A stretch of 50,881 nucleotides of DNA from an uncultured Candidatus Saccharibacteria bacterium. Its GTDB lineage: Bacteria; Patescibacteriota; Saccharimonadia; Saccharimonadales; Saccharimonadaceae. The DNA lies in contig CALFGG010000050.1 in the NCBI GenBank assembly GCA_937958235.1, forward strand, positions 1 through 50,881, read 5' to 3'. The notes under the pieces are model-generated. The model saw only the letters and a program-made list of their open reading frames with translations. It had not been told where the DNA came from and did no database searches. Within the stretch, counting starts at the first letter, position 1. Each line of letters starts with the position of its first letter. Positions 41,979 through 50,235 of the stretch are shown piece by piece. Both the position numbers and the translations under genes were made by a program.

Positions 41979-44198
41979 TTAGAAATCATCTGGAAAAGGG
42001 TCGACCTCATCATATTCAATATCGTCATTGAATGGGTCAAAGGAGCGAGAATTATTGGACTGGCTGAAATTACGTGAGTTATAAGGACTGTATGAGTCAT
42101 ACGGGTTATACGAATTATGGGATTGCGAAGTATTTTGTGAACTATACGGATCGTAGCCCAACTCAATCAGAAAACGTGATGGCATGTTATAACTGAGCTG
42201 TCCGTTCGAAAAACGGGAGCCGGCGTAAGTTAAAATAAGTAACTTTCTAGCCCTAGTCATTCCTACATAAGCTAAGCGACGTTCTTCCTCAATTGCCTCT
42301 TCATCATCAGAGCGAGAGCTCGGGAAAAGGCCCTCTTCAAGCCCCACTAGGAAGACGGCCGGAAATTCAAGACCCTTAGCAGCATGAATAGTCATGAGAG
42401 TGACGAAGTTGGTCGAGGTCTGTTCATCGGCGGAAGACATGAGGCTGGCTTCAGCAAGAAAATCCTCGAGAGCATCAAATTCACTGGCGTTACCAATCAT
42501 AGTATTGAGGTTTTCGGCTCTTTCGTCACCAGTTGGGGTACCATCTCGAAGAGATTCAACTAAACCAAAATAATGGATAGCCTGCTCTGTGATTTCGGCC
42601 GGCTTGAGTGACAGATCAAGATCGCGCAAAAAATTCTGCAGCCTAGCAAAGCTATTTTTGGCTTTACCAGAAAGAGTATCAGAGAGGCCGGTGTCAAGTA
42701 GGGCGTTATTTTTCCCTTGTGCAGACTGATCATAGCCTTCGGATTGATTTAAGAAGGTGTGAATTTTTTCAAGGCTGGCTGGACCAATACCGGATAATAA
42801 ATTGCGACAAATTCGATCAAGACTGATGCGATCATGGAAATTGACAATCAATTTCAGGACCGCCAGAACATCTTTGACTTCCTTGCGATCATAGAAGCGT
42901 ACTCCACCAATAATCTTGTAGGGAATTTGGTGAGAAATCAGGGCTTTTTCAATAGCATAGGATTGCGCATTGGTACGATAAAGGACGGCAAAATCAGAGT
43001 AGCTGGTAAAATCTTTAACTAACTCGCCATTTTGCATGGTGGTTTTAGAATTTGCCAGAAGATTGATGATTTTCAGTGCGACATAGTTTGCCTCGGCGGT
43101 TTCATCCATCATAGATTCAATTTCAATAGGCTCACCATCGCCAGCAGTAGTAAATAATTCCTTATCCGTGCGAGTTTTATTTTGATTAATGATTTTCTGA
43201 CTAGCCGTTAAAATATTGCCAGTACTGCGGTAATTTTGCTCCAGCTTAATAGTTTTAGCGCCTGGAAAATCACGCTCAAAATTTAAAATGTTGGTAAAAT
43301 CTGCACCGCGCCAGGAATAAATCGACTGCCAGTCATCACCGACTACACAGATATTCCTATCTTGGTTAACTAAGGCCTTAACCAAACGATACTGAATCTG
43401 ATTGGTGTCCTGATACTCATCAATCAAAATATGCTCAAAACGATTTTGCCAGCGTTCACGCACTTCACGATGTTTTTCAAAGAGGTGAGTAACCTCAAGT
43501 AGCAGGTCATCAAAATCTAAGGCAAAGGAATCGCGTTTTAGTTTCTCATAGCGAGCGAAGATTTTGGCGGTTTTAACCTGATTCGGATAATATGCCTCTT
43601 CTTCAAATTCCTCTGGAGTTTGCCCAATATTCTTACAGTGAGAGATGGTGCCTTGAACAGATTTTGGTCGCAGACTTTTGTCGTCAATTTTGAGATCCTT
43701 CATGGCTTGTTTGATAAGAGAGATCTGATCGTCAGTATCGTAGATGACGAAATTCTTATCTAGTCCAGCAGCTTGATGTTCGATACGCAGGATTTTGACG
43801 CAGATTCCGTGAAAAGTCCCCATATAGTTCATAAAGCTACGAGGAGGATCAGTGAAGCCGTCAAGATCTGTATCTTGACCCAGCGTGGAGTCAGAAGCAA
43901 GGAGGGCAGTATTATCCGCAACGATATCGTCGGAAAGCTGTGGAGTAAGATAGGCGTTTGAACGAGATTGCTGAAGTAGCCTCCATAAGCGCTCGCGCAT
44001 TTCCCTGGCGGCTTTGTTAGTAAAAGTGACAGCTAGAATACGCTCTCCTGGAATGCCATGAGAAATTAAGTTAGCAATGCGATGTGTTAAGGTTTTAGTC
44101 TTACCAGAACCAGCGCCAGCCAAAATCAAAAGTGGCCCAGTTAAAGTTTCTACTGCTTCTTTTTGAGCAGGATTTAGTCCCTCCGTAAAAATATTCAT
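41979..44198 (-). CDS. uvrD: UvrD/PcrA-family DNA helicase
   Basis: 739 residues. Superfamily 1A helicase: Q motif LNPAQKEAV, Walker A AGAGSGKT, DEYQDTNQIQ, GDDWQSIYSWRGA, EQNYRST, TIHAAKGLEFPAVFLVGLEEG and VGMTRARKLL. It unwinds DNA in repair and replication restart. The C-terminal 55 residues are a low-complexity Ser/Asn/Tyr/Gln tail ending in acidic residues instead of the usual PcrA tail. The ATG overlaps the upstream stop as ATGA; a TGA-TATAAT also lies 6 bases before the ATG but sits in the upstream coding end. Confidence 0.95.
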   Translation of the reverse strand: MNIFTEGLNPAQKEAVETLTGPLLILAGAGSGKTKTLTHRIANLISHGIPGERILAVTFTNKAAREMRERLWRLLQQSRSNAYLTPQLSDDIVADNTALLASDSTLGQDTDLDGFTDPPRSFMNYMGTFHGICVKILRIEHQAAGLDKNFVIYDTDDQISLIKQAMKDLKIDDKSLRPKSVQGTISHCKNIGQTPEEFEEEAYYPNQVKTAKIFARYEKLKRDSFALDFDDLLLEVTHLFEKHREVRERWQNRFEHILIDEYQDTNQIQYRLVKALVNQDRNICVVGDDWQSIYSWRGADFTNILNFERDFPGAKTIKLEQNYRSTGNILTASQKIINQNKTRTDKELFTTAGDGEPIEIESMMDETAEANYVALKIINLLANSKTTMQNGELVKDFTSYSDFAVLYRTNAQSYAIEKALISHQIPYKIIGGVRFYDRKEVKDVLAVLKLIVNFHDRISLDRICRNLLSGIGPASLEKIHTFLNQSEGYDQSAQGKNNALLDTGLSDTLSGKAKNSFARLQNFLRDLDLSLKPAEITEQAIHYFGLVESLRDGTPTGDERAENLNTMIGNASEFDALEDFLAEASLMSSADEQTSTNFVTLMTIHAAKGLEFPAVFLVGLEEGLFPSSRSDDEEAIEEERRLAYVGMTRARKLLILTYAGSRFSNGQLSYNMPSRFLIELGYDPYSSQNTSQSHNSYNPYDSYSPYNSRNFSQSNNSRSFDPFNDDIEYDEVDPFPDDF

Positions 44199-45043
44199 AC
44201 TTTGATTATATCACTATAAGTTAAGTCAATATTGTGATTAGAGACTGGGGCCTGCAAGAGAAAGGAAATGAAGAAGAAAATCAGGATAAAGCAAAAGGCA
44301 AGTAGGCGACCGCCAACACTCGAATAAAAGAAGTAGCCGATAATCAAGAAAATTAGAAAGACGATGATTGGAAGATTGAGGACAAGGAAATGAAGAGCGG
44401 AGTTGCTTTGGTAGAGGTTTGTGTTGGCATGACTAATAGAAATTAGCTGGCGATAATAAACCTCAACCATGGGCGAGATAAAGTTTGCAAGAACTTGGGG
44501 ATGAACTGAGAGACGCTCCTTTGAAAGTAACTGGTCGATTTTAGCAGCCATACTATTGCTAATCTGAGTCTTAATGCTATTAAAATTATCTTGACCAGAA
44601 AACCTGAGATCAAGAAAACGATTTAAGTGCGTAATATAGGTTTCTTGGTTAATACTTTGCTCTAGAATTTCCGTAAAATAATCATTGAGATATTTTAACT
44701 GCATAAAAACTATGCCCTCCTTAAGATCAGAATCTTGAAGTTGGCTGATTTTTTTATAAAAATCAGTAGTAAATTGCTCAGAGAATTCCTCAGTTTTTGC
44801 CTGAGTGCCATAGTATTTTTCCGTCACCTGACGACGAGTACTGGTGACTAGGTTCGAATAGTAGCCCTTCTTGCTGGCAAGATATTTTTTTACATAATTA
44901 GCATTCTGTTCGGTCTGATTGATTTGGCAACAAACACCCGCGAATATCGCTGCAATCAAAATAAAGCTGCTAAAGATAAGTTTAGAGATTTTGATTTCAG
45001 AAATAAATTCCTCGATATTCTGGAGTTTGAATACCTGTAACAT
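44195..45043 (-). CDS. membrane protein with helical extracytoplasmic region, unknown
   Basis: 282 residues from the ATG at 45043. The frame is open to 45169, overlapping murA, but an extended -10 (TGT plus TATAAT, 45050-45058) ends exactly 6 bases before 45043. One membrane helix near 21-41, a long helical, Gln/Tyr/Ser-rich region (50-205), then two hydrophobic helices (about 215-240 and 248-270). No family recognised. The stop overlaps the uvrD start as ATGA, so the two are translationally coupled. Confidence 0.72.
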   Translation of the reverse strand: MLQVFKLQNIEEFISEIKISKLIFSSFILIAAIFAGVCCQINQTEQNANYVKKYLASKKGYYSNLVTSTRRQVTEKYYGTQAKTEEFSEQFTTDFYKKISQLQDSDLKEGIVFMQLKYLNDYFTEILEQSINQETYITHLNRFLDLRFSGQDNFNSIKTQISNSMAAKIDQLLSKERLSVHPQVLANFISPMVEVYYRQLISISHANTNLYQSNSALHFLVLNLPIIVFLIFLIIGYFFYSSVGGRLLAFCFILIFFFISFLLQAPVSNHNIDLTYSDIIKV

Positions 45044-45049
45044 ATGTCG

Positions 45050-45058
45050 ATTATAACA
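45050..45058 (-). promoter_or_regulatory. extended -10 promoter, leaderless membrane protein-uvrD operon
   Basis: TGT followed by TATAAT on the minus strand, just before the murA stop; the ATG begins 6 bases later. Confidence 0.7.
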
Positions 45059-45062
45059 TAAG

Positions 45063-46613
45063 CTAAATGCCGGAGACTGGACGAATATCGGCGCCAAGAT
45101 GATTAAGGCGCTTGGCAAAATTCTGATAGCCACGATTGATGGAATAGACATTACGTAAAATCGAGACACCAGGAGCGGCTAGCATGGCGATTAGCACTAC
45201 GACGGCAGGTCGGAGAGCTGGAGGAGCGACAAGCTCTGCAGCGCGCCAGTTGGTTGGGCCTTCGACATAGACGCGGTGAGCGTCAAGTAACTCAATTTTG
45301 GCGTTAAGATTGGAAAGATAGGTCGAATAGATAGCACGATTCTCGAAGACCCAGTCATGTATTAACGTGCGGCCGGTAGCTGTGGCAGCGATTACACTAA
45401 AGAAAGGTAGGTTATCAATATTGAGACCTGGAAATGGCATTGGATGAATCTTATCTGTTGGTGCAACGAGATCAGATTTATGAATCGTTAAATCAACGAG
45501 ACGGGTTTCGCCATTAAAGGAGCGGTATTCCTCTGAACGATCAATCCGAGCGTGCATGGTATGAAGTACCTCAAGCTCGATTTCAAGAAATTCGACAGGA
45601 GCACGGCTGATAGTGATTTCAGATTTAGTAACGAGGGCGGCAGCGATGAAAGACATTGCTTCGATCGGATCCTCACTAGGATAATAGTCGACATCCTCAT
45701 CAATTTTTTCGAGACCCTCAATTTCAAGAGTAGTTGAGCCGATTCCTTCAATTTTAACCCCAAGTTTTTGTAGGAAGAAACAGACATCCTGCACCATATA
45801 ATTCGGAGAGGCACCAATGATGGTGGTCTTGCCAGGATAGAGAGCGGCGGCCATGAGAACGTTTTCAGTTACGGTGTCACCACGTTCAATCAGAACAATA
45901 CGTTTATTTGTCTCGCTCTGAAGTTCAGCCTGGTTTACAGTTGCCTCATAAAAGCCAGCATTACATTTGGCATCAACTTCAAGACCAAAAGCAGAAAGAG
46001 CTTTAAGATGCGGATCGACAGTGCGAGTACCTAGAGAACAACCACCAGCATAAGGTAGTTTAAAGTTTTGATAGCGATGAAGGAGGGGGCCTAGGAACAT
46101 GATGATGGAGCGGGTTTTACGAGCGGCATCAAGATCCAATTCATCCATTTTTAATTCGCGTGGTGTAATAATTTCAAGATCGCGACGACGGTTGAACCAG
46201 CGACATTTCACGCCAATTGACTCGAGAACTTCGATAATACGAAAGACTTCTTCGATACGAGCAACATGATGAAGTACGGTGCGACCACGGTTTAATAGAC
46301 TGGCGCAAAGCAAACCAACGGCAGCATTTTTGGAAGTATTAATGGTGATGGTGCCACTTAAAGTGCGACCACCATTAACCCGAAAAGATTGAGATGAGGA
46401 GTCATTAATAGAGAGGATCTGACCGCCGAGGGCTGAGGAGACCTTCTTGATCATTTCAAGCGAAGTATTCTGATCACCTTTTTCTATGCGGTGGATAGCA
46501 GATTGTGAGGTGCCAATCATATTCGCGAGTTGAGCCTGAGTCAGGCCCTTTTCGCGACGCATATTCGAAACAACTAGACCAATTTCCTCTTGGTATGTGC
46601 GTGGTTTTGCCAT
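45063..46613 (-). CDS. murA: XRE-type HTH domain fused to UDP-GlcNAc enolpyruvyl transferase (MurA)
   Basis: 516 residues, about 90 more than MurA. Residues 7-66 form an XRE/Cro helix-turn-helix (MRREKGLTQAQLANMIGTSQ, then SAIHRIEKGDQ). Residues 77-516 are an apparently active MurA: Lys95 in SKNAA, RKTR at 165-168, active-site Cys192 in GGCSLG, Arg197, the catalytic Asp in PFPGLNID, and NRGYQNFAKRL near the end. It makes the first committed peptidoglycan precursor. AAGGAG precedes the ATG, so the HTH is part of the product. Binding to DNA, perhaps for self-regulation, is inference. Confidence 0.93.
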   Translation of the reverse strand: MAKPRTYQEEIGLVVSNMRREKGLTQAQLANMIGTSQSAIHRIEKGDQNTSLEMIKKVSSALGGQILSINDSSSQSFRVNGGRTLSGTITINTSKNAAVGLLCASLLNRGRTVLHHVARIEEVFRIIEVLESIGVKCRWFNRRRDLEIITPRELKMDELDLDAARKTRSIIMFLGPLLHRYQNFKLPYAGGCSLGTRTVDPHLKALSAFGLEVDAKCNAGFYEATVNQAELQSETNKRIVLIERGDTVTENVLMAAALYPGKTTIIGASPNYMVQDVCFFLQKLGVKIEGIGSTTLEIEGLEKIDEDVDYYPSEDPIEAMSFIAAALVTKSEITISRAPVEFLEIELEVLHTMHARIDRSEEYRSFNGETRLVDLTIHKSDLVAPTDKIHPMPFPGLNIDNLPFFSVIAATATGRTLIHDWVFENRAIYSTYLSNLNAKIELLDAHRVYVEGPTNWRAAELVAPPALRPAVVVLIAMLAAPGVSILRNVYSINRGYQNFAKRLNHLGADIRPVSGI

Positions 46614-46681
46614 AATTCTCCTTTGTAAAATATTCTTGTGGTGATATTTTCGATGCCGATAATAGCAAGTTGGGGTTTAAT

Positions 46682-47533
46682 TTATTTCTGCTTAGCTTGA
46701 TAGCCAGTGACGACATTATTGGCGTGAACCCAACCTTCAACAGAGCCGCCGTCGAGATACTCACCAGTGGTGGGAGCGACACGCATAATACCGCCTTCTT
46801 TGATATATTCGTCGATTGGATCGGTTACTAAATATTCCTGATCGAGGGGACCGAAGTCATGAGACTTGACATAATTAACAACACGACGTAGAAGATCGCG
46901 AGACATAATGTATTTACTAACATTAATCATATTCGAAGGAGCTTCCTCTATGCTTGGTTTTTCAACAACATCAACAAGTTTGCCATCTTGGACACTGAGA
47001 ACACCATATTTGTCGACTTTTTCGCGAGGAATTTCAACACCTAGAATAGCTGATTCATCTTCACTTTGCAGTGAATGAATAAGAGATTCGGCGGCAGATT
47101 CACCGTCTGGATTCCAGACAAAATCGTCACCCATGAAGACAAGGACTGGCTCATCAAGATTATATTCCTCGACAACTAGGGCAATAGGAACTGCAGTGCC
47201 ATAACGACCGGCTGGATCTTGAGTGGTGTAGTGAATTTTGACGTGATCTGGAAGAGTCTTTGCAAGAGCTAGACGATCAGCCTTGCCACGTTCGACAAGA
47301 TAGTCATTTAAAGCTAGATTATCGCGGTAGAATTCCTGAACCTGACAAGGCTCAACATTACTGATGACCATATAGATATCGGTGATACCGGCCTTGATTA
47401 ACTCTTGTACCGAATAATCGACAAGAGGTCGGTTACCGACAGGAAGCATTGATTTTTCAATAATTTTTGTAATTGGAAGACGGCGAGTGCCCCATCCAGC
47501 TACTGGAATGATTGCTTTCGTAATCTTTTGCAT
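46682..47533 (-). CDS. galU: UTP-glucose-1-phosphate uridylyltransferase
   Basis: 283 residues, normal for GalU. The nucleotide-binding start is KAIIPVAGWGTRRLPITKII and EKSMLPVGNRPL; GDDF supplies the metal-binding region, and VEKPSIEEAPSNMI is a family motif. Makes UDP-glucose for glycan and lipid glycosylation. Promoter TGA plus TATAAT (47582-47590) and a leader with AAAGGAG. The Trp in GWGTR, usually Gly-x-Gly-T-R with a small residue, is a common variant. Confidence 0.9.
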   Translation of the reverse strand: MQKITKAIIPVAGWGTRRLPITKIIEKSMLPVGNRPLVDYSVQELIKAGITDIYMVISNVEPCQVQEFYRDNLALNDYLVERGKADRLALAKTLPDHVKIHYTTQDPAGRYGTAVPIALVVEEYNLDEPVLVFMGDDFVWNPDGESAAESLIHSLQSEDESAILGVEIPREKVDKYGVLSVQDGKLVDVVEKPSIEEAPSNMINVSKYIMSRDLLRRVVNYVKSHDFGPLDQEYLVTDPIDEYIKEGGIMRVAPTTGEYLDGGSVEGWVHANNVVTGYQAKQK

Positions 47534-47581
47534 AATAGCTCCTTTATTCCCACCAAAAAAATTGTCTTTTTTCTTTGCTGA

Positions 47582-47590
47582 TTATATCAC
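47582..47590 (-). promoter_or_regulatory. extended -10 promoter of galU
   Basis: TGA followed by TATAAT on the minus strand, with a 48-base leader that includes AAAGGAG. Confidence 0.6.
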
Positions 47591-47639
47591 ATAATGAATA
47601 TTTTGCTAGAATTTTTATAGCTTTTATACCCAGCAGAAG

Positions 47640-49289
47640 CTAGATTAGAGGCTGGCGCCAGGACTCTGGAAGGTCAGAAATACCAAAAAGCTTAGCAATG
47701 GTTGGTGCAACATTAGATAATCCAGCATCCGCGAGCTGCTGTGGCTGATATTTCTTTTGATTTTCGGTATTGTCATAGAACCAGCATGGAACAGGGTTAA
47801 GAGTATGCGAGGTCTTTGGCTTTTGAGTGATTGGATCAAAAACTTCCTCGGCGTTACCGTGGTCAGCGGTAATAATCATCATACCACCAAGTTCGTCAAC
47901 CTTCTTAGCTAGACGAGCAAGCTGGATATCAATAGCCTCCATGGCAGCAATGGTGGGCTCGAGTTCACCAAAGTGGCCAACCATATCACCACCCGCATAA
48001 TTAATACGGATGAATTGGTATTTGGGTTTACCTGATTCATCGGTTTCAGACATTTTATCTAAAACTTCGTCAGTAATTTCAGCTGCTTTCATCCATGGAC
48101 GTTCGTTGAATGGCCTGGTATCGGATTTAATTTCGAGAAAATCTTCGCCTGGTGCTTTATCGTAGCTATTACCATTAAAATAATAGGTGATGTGTCCAAA
48201 TTTAACAGTCTCGGCGACGGCAAGCTGATTTATATGATTTGCAGCAAGAAGTTGGTTGAGCGGATTTTTAATAGTGATTGGGGTAACTAGACAATGCTCT
48301 GGAAGATGAAGGTCGGAATCATATTCGGTCATGCCAGCAAAGAAAACATTGAGGGGGCGATTATTTTCGGTGCCACGGTCAAAACCATGGAAGTCTTGCT
48401 CGGTGAAGGCTTTGGCAGTTTCAATGGCGCGGTCTGCCCGAAAACTATAGAAAATAAAACTATCGCCGTCTTTGACTAAACCAACCGGACGATTTTTATC
48501 AGGTTGACCATCTGAATTTGCTTCTGTGATAACAAAACTTGGAAAATATTGGTCCTGCAAATTTGGATCTTTTGAGTGATTTTCTTTAATGGCTTGCATG
48601 GCAGAAGTAAAATACTGATCAGCCCTACCATAGACCATGGCATCCCAACCAGTTTTAACAATACTCCAATCAGCCTCATAACGGTCGGCCAAAAAGAGCA
48701 TGCGTCCGCCACCACAGGCGATTTGATAATCAAGAGGAAGGTCTGAGATGGATTTTAGTTCAGCTATTTTATCCTCGAGAAGCTGGATGTAGTGGTCTGC
48801 AGACTGAGGTGGAACGTCACGACCATCTAAGATAAGATGGATGCGAACTTTTGTTATTCCTTCTTTTTGCGCCTGCTCCAGTATCTTAAAAAGCTGAAAG
48901 ATTGAACTATGAACACCACCATCAGAGAAGATGCCAGAAAAATGTAGGGTGGAGTGATTTTGCTTGACATTGCCGATAGCGCCGCGCCAGGCTTCGGTTT
49001 GCCAAATAGCGCCAGTATTAAAATCATCCTCGATTTTAGCAATACCCTGCTTGATAATTTGACCGGCACCAAGAGCGTTATGTCCAACTTCAGAGTTGCC
49101 CATCTGTCCTTTTAGGATACCGACAGCTTCACCGGAAGCCTTGAGAGAGACCCAAGGATATTTATCAAAAAGCTGATCAATGAACTCAGAATGAGACTGC
49201 ACGACGGCATTTCCGTATTCGTCGTTTCTGAGGCCGACGCCATCAAGTACAGCTAAAACAATTGGTCCATCATAATGTAGATTATTCAT
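47640..49289 (-). CDS. gpmI: 2,3-bisphosphoglycerate-independent phosphoglycerate mutase
   Basis: 549 residues, in the usual range. Metal and phosphoserine sites are present: LDGVGLRNDEYGN at the start, GQMGNSEVGH with the nucleophilic Ser, HLILDGRDVPPQSA, RADRAIE, and ITADHGNAEEV near the end. Interconverts 3- and 2-phosphoglycerate in glycolysis using Mn2+. Promoter TGC plus TATACT ends 6 bases before the ATG and there is no ribosome binding site, so a leaderless mRNA is expected. Confidence 0.97.
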   Translation of the reverse strand: MNNLHYDGPIVLAVLDGVGLRNDEYGNAVVQSHSEFIDQLFDKYPWVSLKASGEAVGILKGQMGNSEVGHNALGAGQIIKQGIAKIEDDFNTGAIWQTEAWRGAIGNVKQNHSTLHFSGIFSDGGVHSSIFQLFKILEQAQKEGITKVRIHLILDGRDVPPQSADHYIQLLEDKIAELKSISDLPLDYQIACGGGRMLFLADRYEADWSIVKTGWDAMVYGRADQYFTSAMQAIKENHSKDPNLQDQYFPSFVITEANSDGQPDKNRPVGLVKDGDSFIFYSFRADRAIETAKAFTEQDFHGFDRGTENNRPLNVFFAGMTEYDSDLHLPEHCLVTPITIKNPLNQLLAANHINQLAVAETVKFGHITYYFNGNSYDKAPGEDFLEIKSDTRPFNERPWMKAAEITDEVLDKMSETDESGKPKYQFIRINYAGGDMVGHFGELEPTIAAMEAIDIQLARLAKKVDELGGMMIITADHGNAEEVFDPITQKPKTSHTLNPVPCWFYDNTENQKKYQPQQLADAGLSNVAPTIAKLFGISDLPESWRQPLI

Positions 49290-49295
49290 GATTTT

Positions 49296-49304
49296 AGTAT
49301 AGCA
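49296..49304 (-). promoter_or_regulatory. extended -10 promoter, leaderless gpmI
   Basis: TGC followed by TATACT on the minus strand; the ATG begins 6 bases later. Confidence 0.68.
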
Positions 49305-49366
49305 TAAGAGGGTTAGGGTAGAGGATTCTGGATAGTACTAGCGGTTTTAACAGATTGTTGAGGTGA

Positions 49367-49897
49367 CTAAAATTTTAGAACGTCACAGTTATTGACGTCG
49401 ATTCCGATATTTTGATATAGCTCCGCGTGATTGGCTGAGATAATATCTTGTGGGTTAAAGCCAAGCTTACTAGTGATATTATAGATATCTTCTTCTTTTT
49501 CAACCTCTATTTCTAGTAAATATCCAAGTTTTGGCCAGTGATCGATGGAGAGCTTGGCGCCATGATACTCATATTCATCACGGGTATTTTCTTGATAAGA
49601 ACGGTGTTTGATGCCGGTTTTTTCTAAAATCTCTAAAGTAGTCTCAAAATCAGAGACCTCAATCTCCCACTCTTCAGTGCCAGAAAATGAATCATTACTG
49701 AGTTCTTTGAAGGTAAGAGTGGTTTTATTGCCATCAGTACGTAGGCGCAACCAACGATGAGGAGCGCCTATAGTTGGATCAAAAACGTAACGCCGAAAAT
49801 TATAGAAGCCAAGTGGTTTAGCGCCAATGGCAAGAAGTTTAGCTTTTACTTCCTCTGGATTAATATTTGGGATTCTACCTTCAATTTCGACAGCCAT
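49367..49897 (-). CDS. CYTH-domain protein (class IV adenylate cyclase / triphosphatase-like)
   Basis: 176 residues, one CYTH (triphosphate tunnel) domain. The N-terminal acidic signature is EIEGR (ExExK-type with Arg last), followed by basic and acidic strands RWLRLRTDG, LTFKEL, EEWEIEVSD and LLEIEVE that line the tunnel. Such proteins hydrolyse inorganic or thiamine triphosphate or cyclise ATP; which applies here cannot be told. AGAGGAAAC precedes the ATG. It is a single gene on the minus strand. Confidence 0.85.
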   Translation of the reverse strand: MAVEIEGRIPNINPEEVKAKLLAIGAKPLGFYNFRRYVFDPTIGAPHRWLRLRTDGNKTTLTFKELSNDSFSGTEEWEIEVSDFETTLEILEKTGIKHRSYQENTRDEYEYHGAKLSIDHWPKLGYLLEIEVEKEEDIYNITSKLGFNPQDIISANHAELYQNIGIDVNNCDVLKF

Positions 49898-50021
49898 GTT
49901 TCCTCTTTCTTTTATAATACTATTCTAATTTTACTCTATTTTTATTTTATTTATAATTCTTTCATCTTATGAAATAAACGATGTGAAAGAGTGCGATAAA
50001 TATCTCTCAACCCATGCGGTG

Positions 50022-50030
50022 TGCTATAAT
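50022..50030 (+). promoter_or_regulatory. extended -10 promoter of tRNA-Leu(CAG)
   Basis: TGC followed by TATAAT (50025-50030), 8 bases before the tRNA 5' end. Confidence 0.68.
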
Positions 50031-50038
50031 CTGTACAG

Positions 50039-50124
50039 GCCCGAGTGGCGAAACTGGCAGACGCGCTAGCTTCAGGTGCTAGTCTAGTTCCTAGGTGCAG
50101 GTTCAAGTCCTGTCTCGGGCACCA
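50039..50124 (+). tRNA. tRNA-Leu(CAG)
   Basis: 86-base class II tRNA including CCA. Acceptor stem GCCCGAG/CTCGGGC, anticodon loop TTCAGGT giving CAG, long variable arm, and T loop TTCAAGT. Confidence 0.96.
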
Positions 50125-50160
50125 AAATCATTTAAACGGTTCCGTGTTAGTAAGTTGAAC

Positions 50161-50190
50161 GGCTCTCTATATCTGATAGTGAGCCGATTT
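50161..50190 (+). terminator. probable terminator after tRNA-Leu(CAG)
   Basis: GGCTC-T-CTAT pairs with ATAG-T-GAGCC around ATCTG, with a T-T mismatch, followed by GATTTTCGTT. The T-run is modest. Confidence 0.6.
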
Positions 50191-50235
50191 TCGTTGTCAA
50201 TTTCGAGTTTAAAGTAGAGCTTTCGGGCTAAAGCC

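Noticed and set aside
45044..45169. Longer start for the membrane protein before uvrD
   Set aside because: It would overlap the end of murA and the promoter; ATG at 45043 fits the 6-base spacing.
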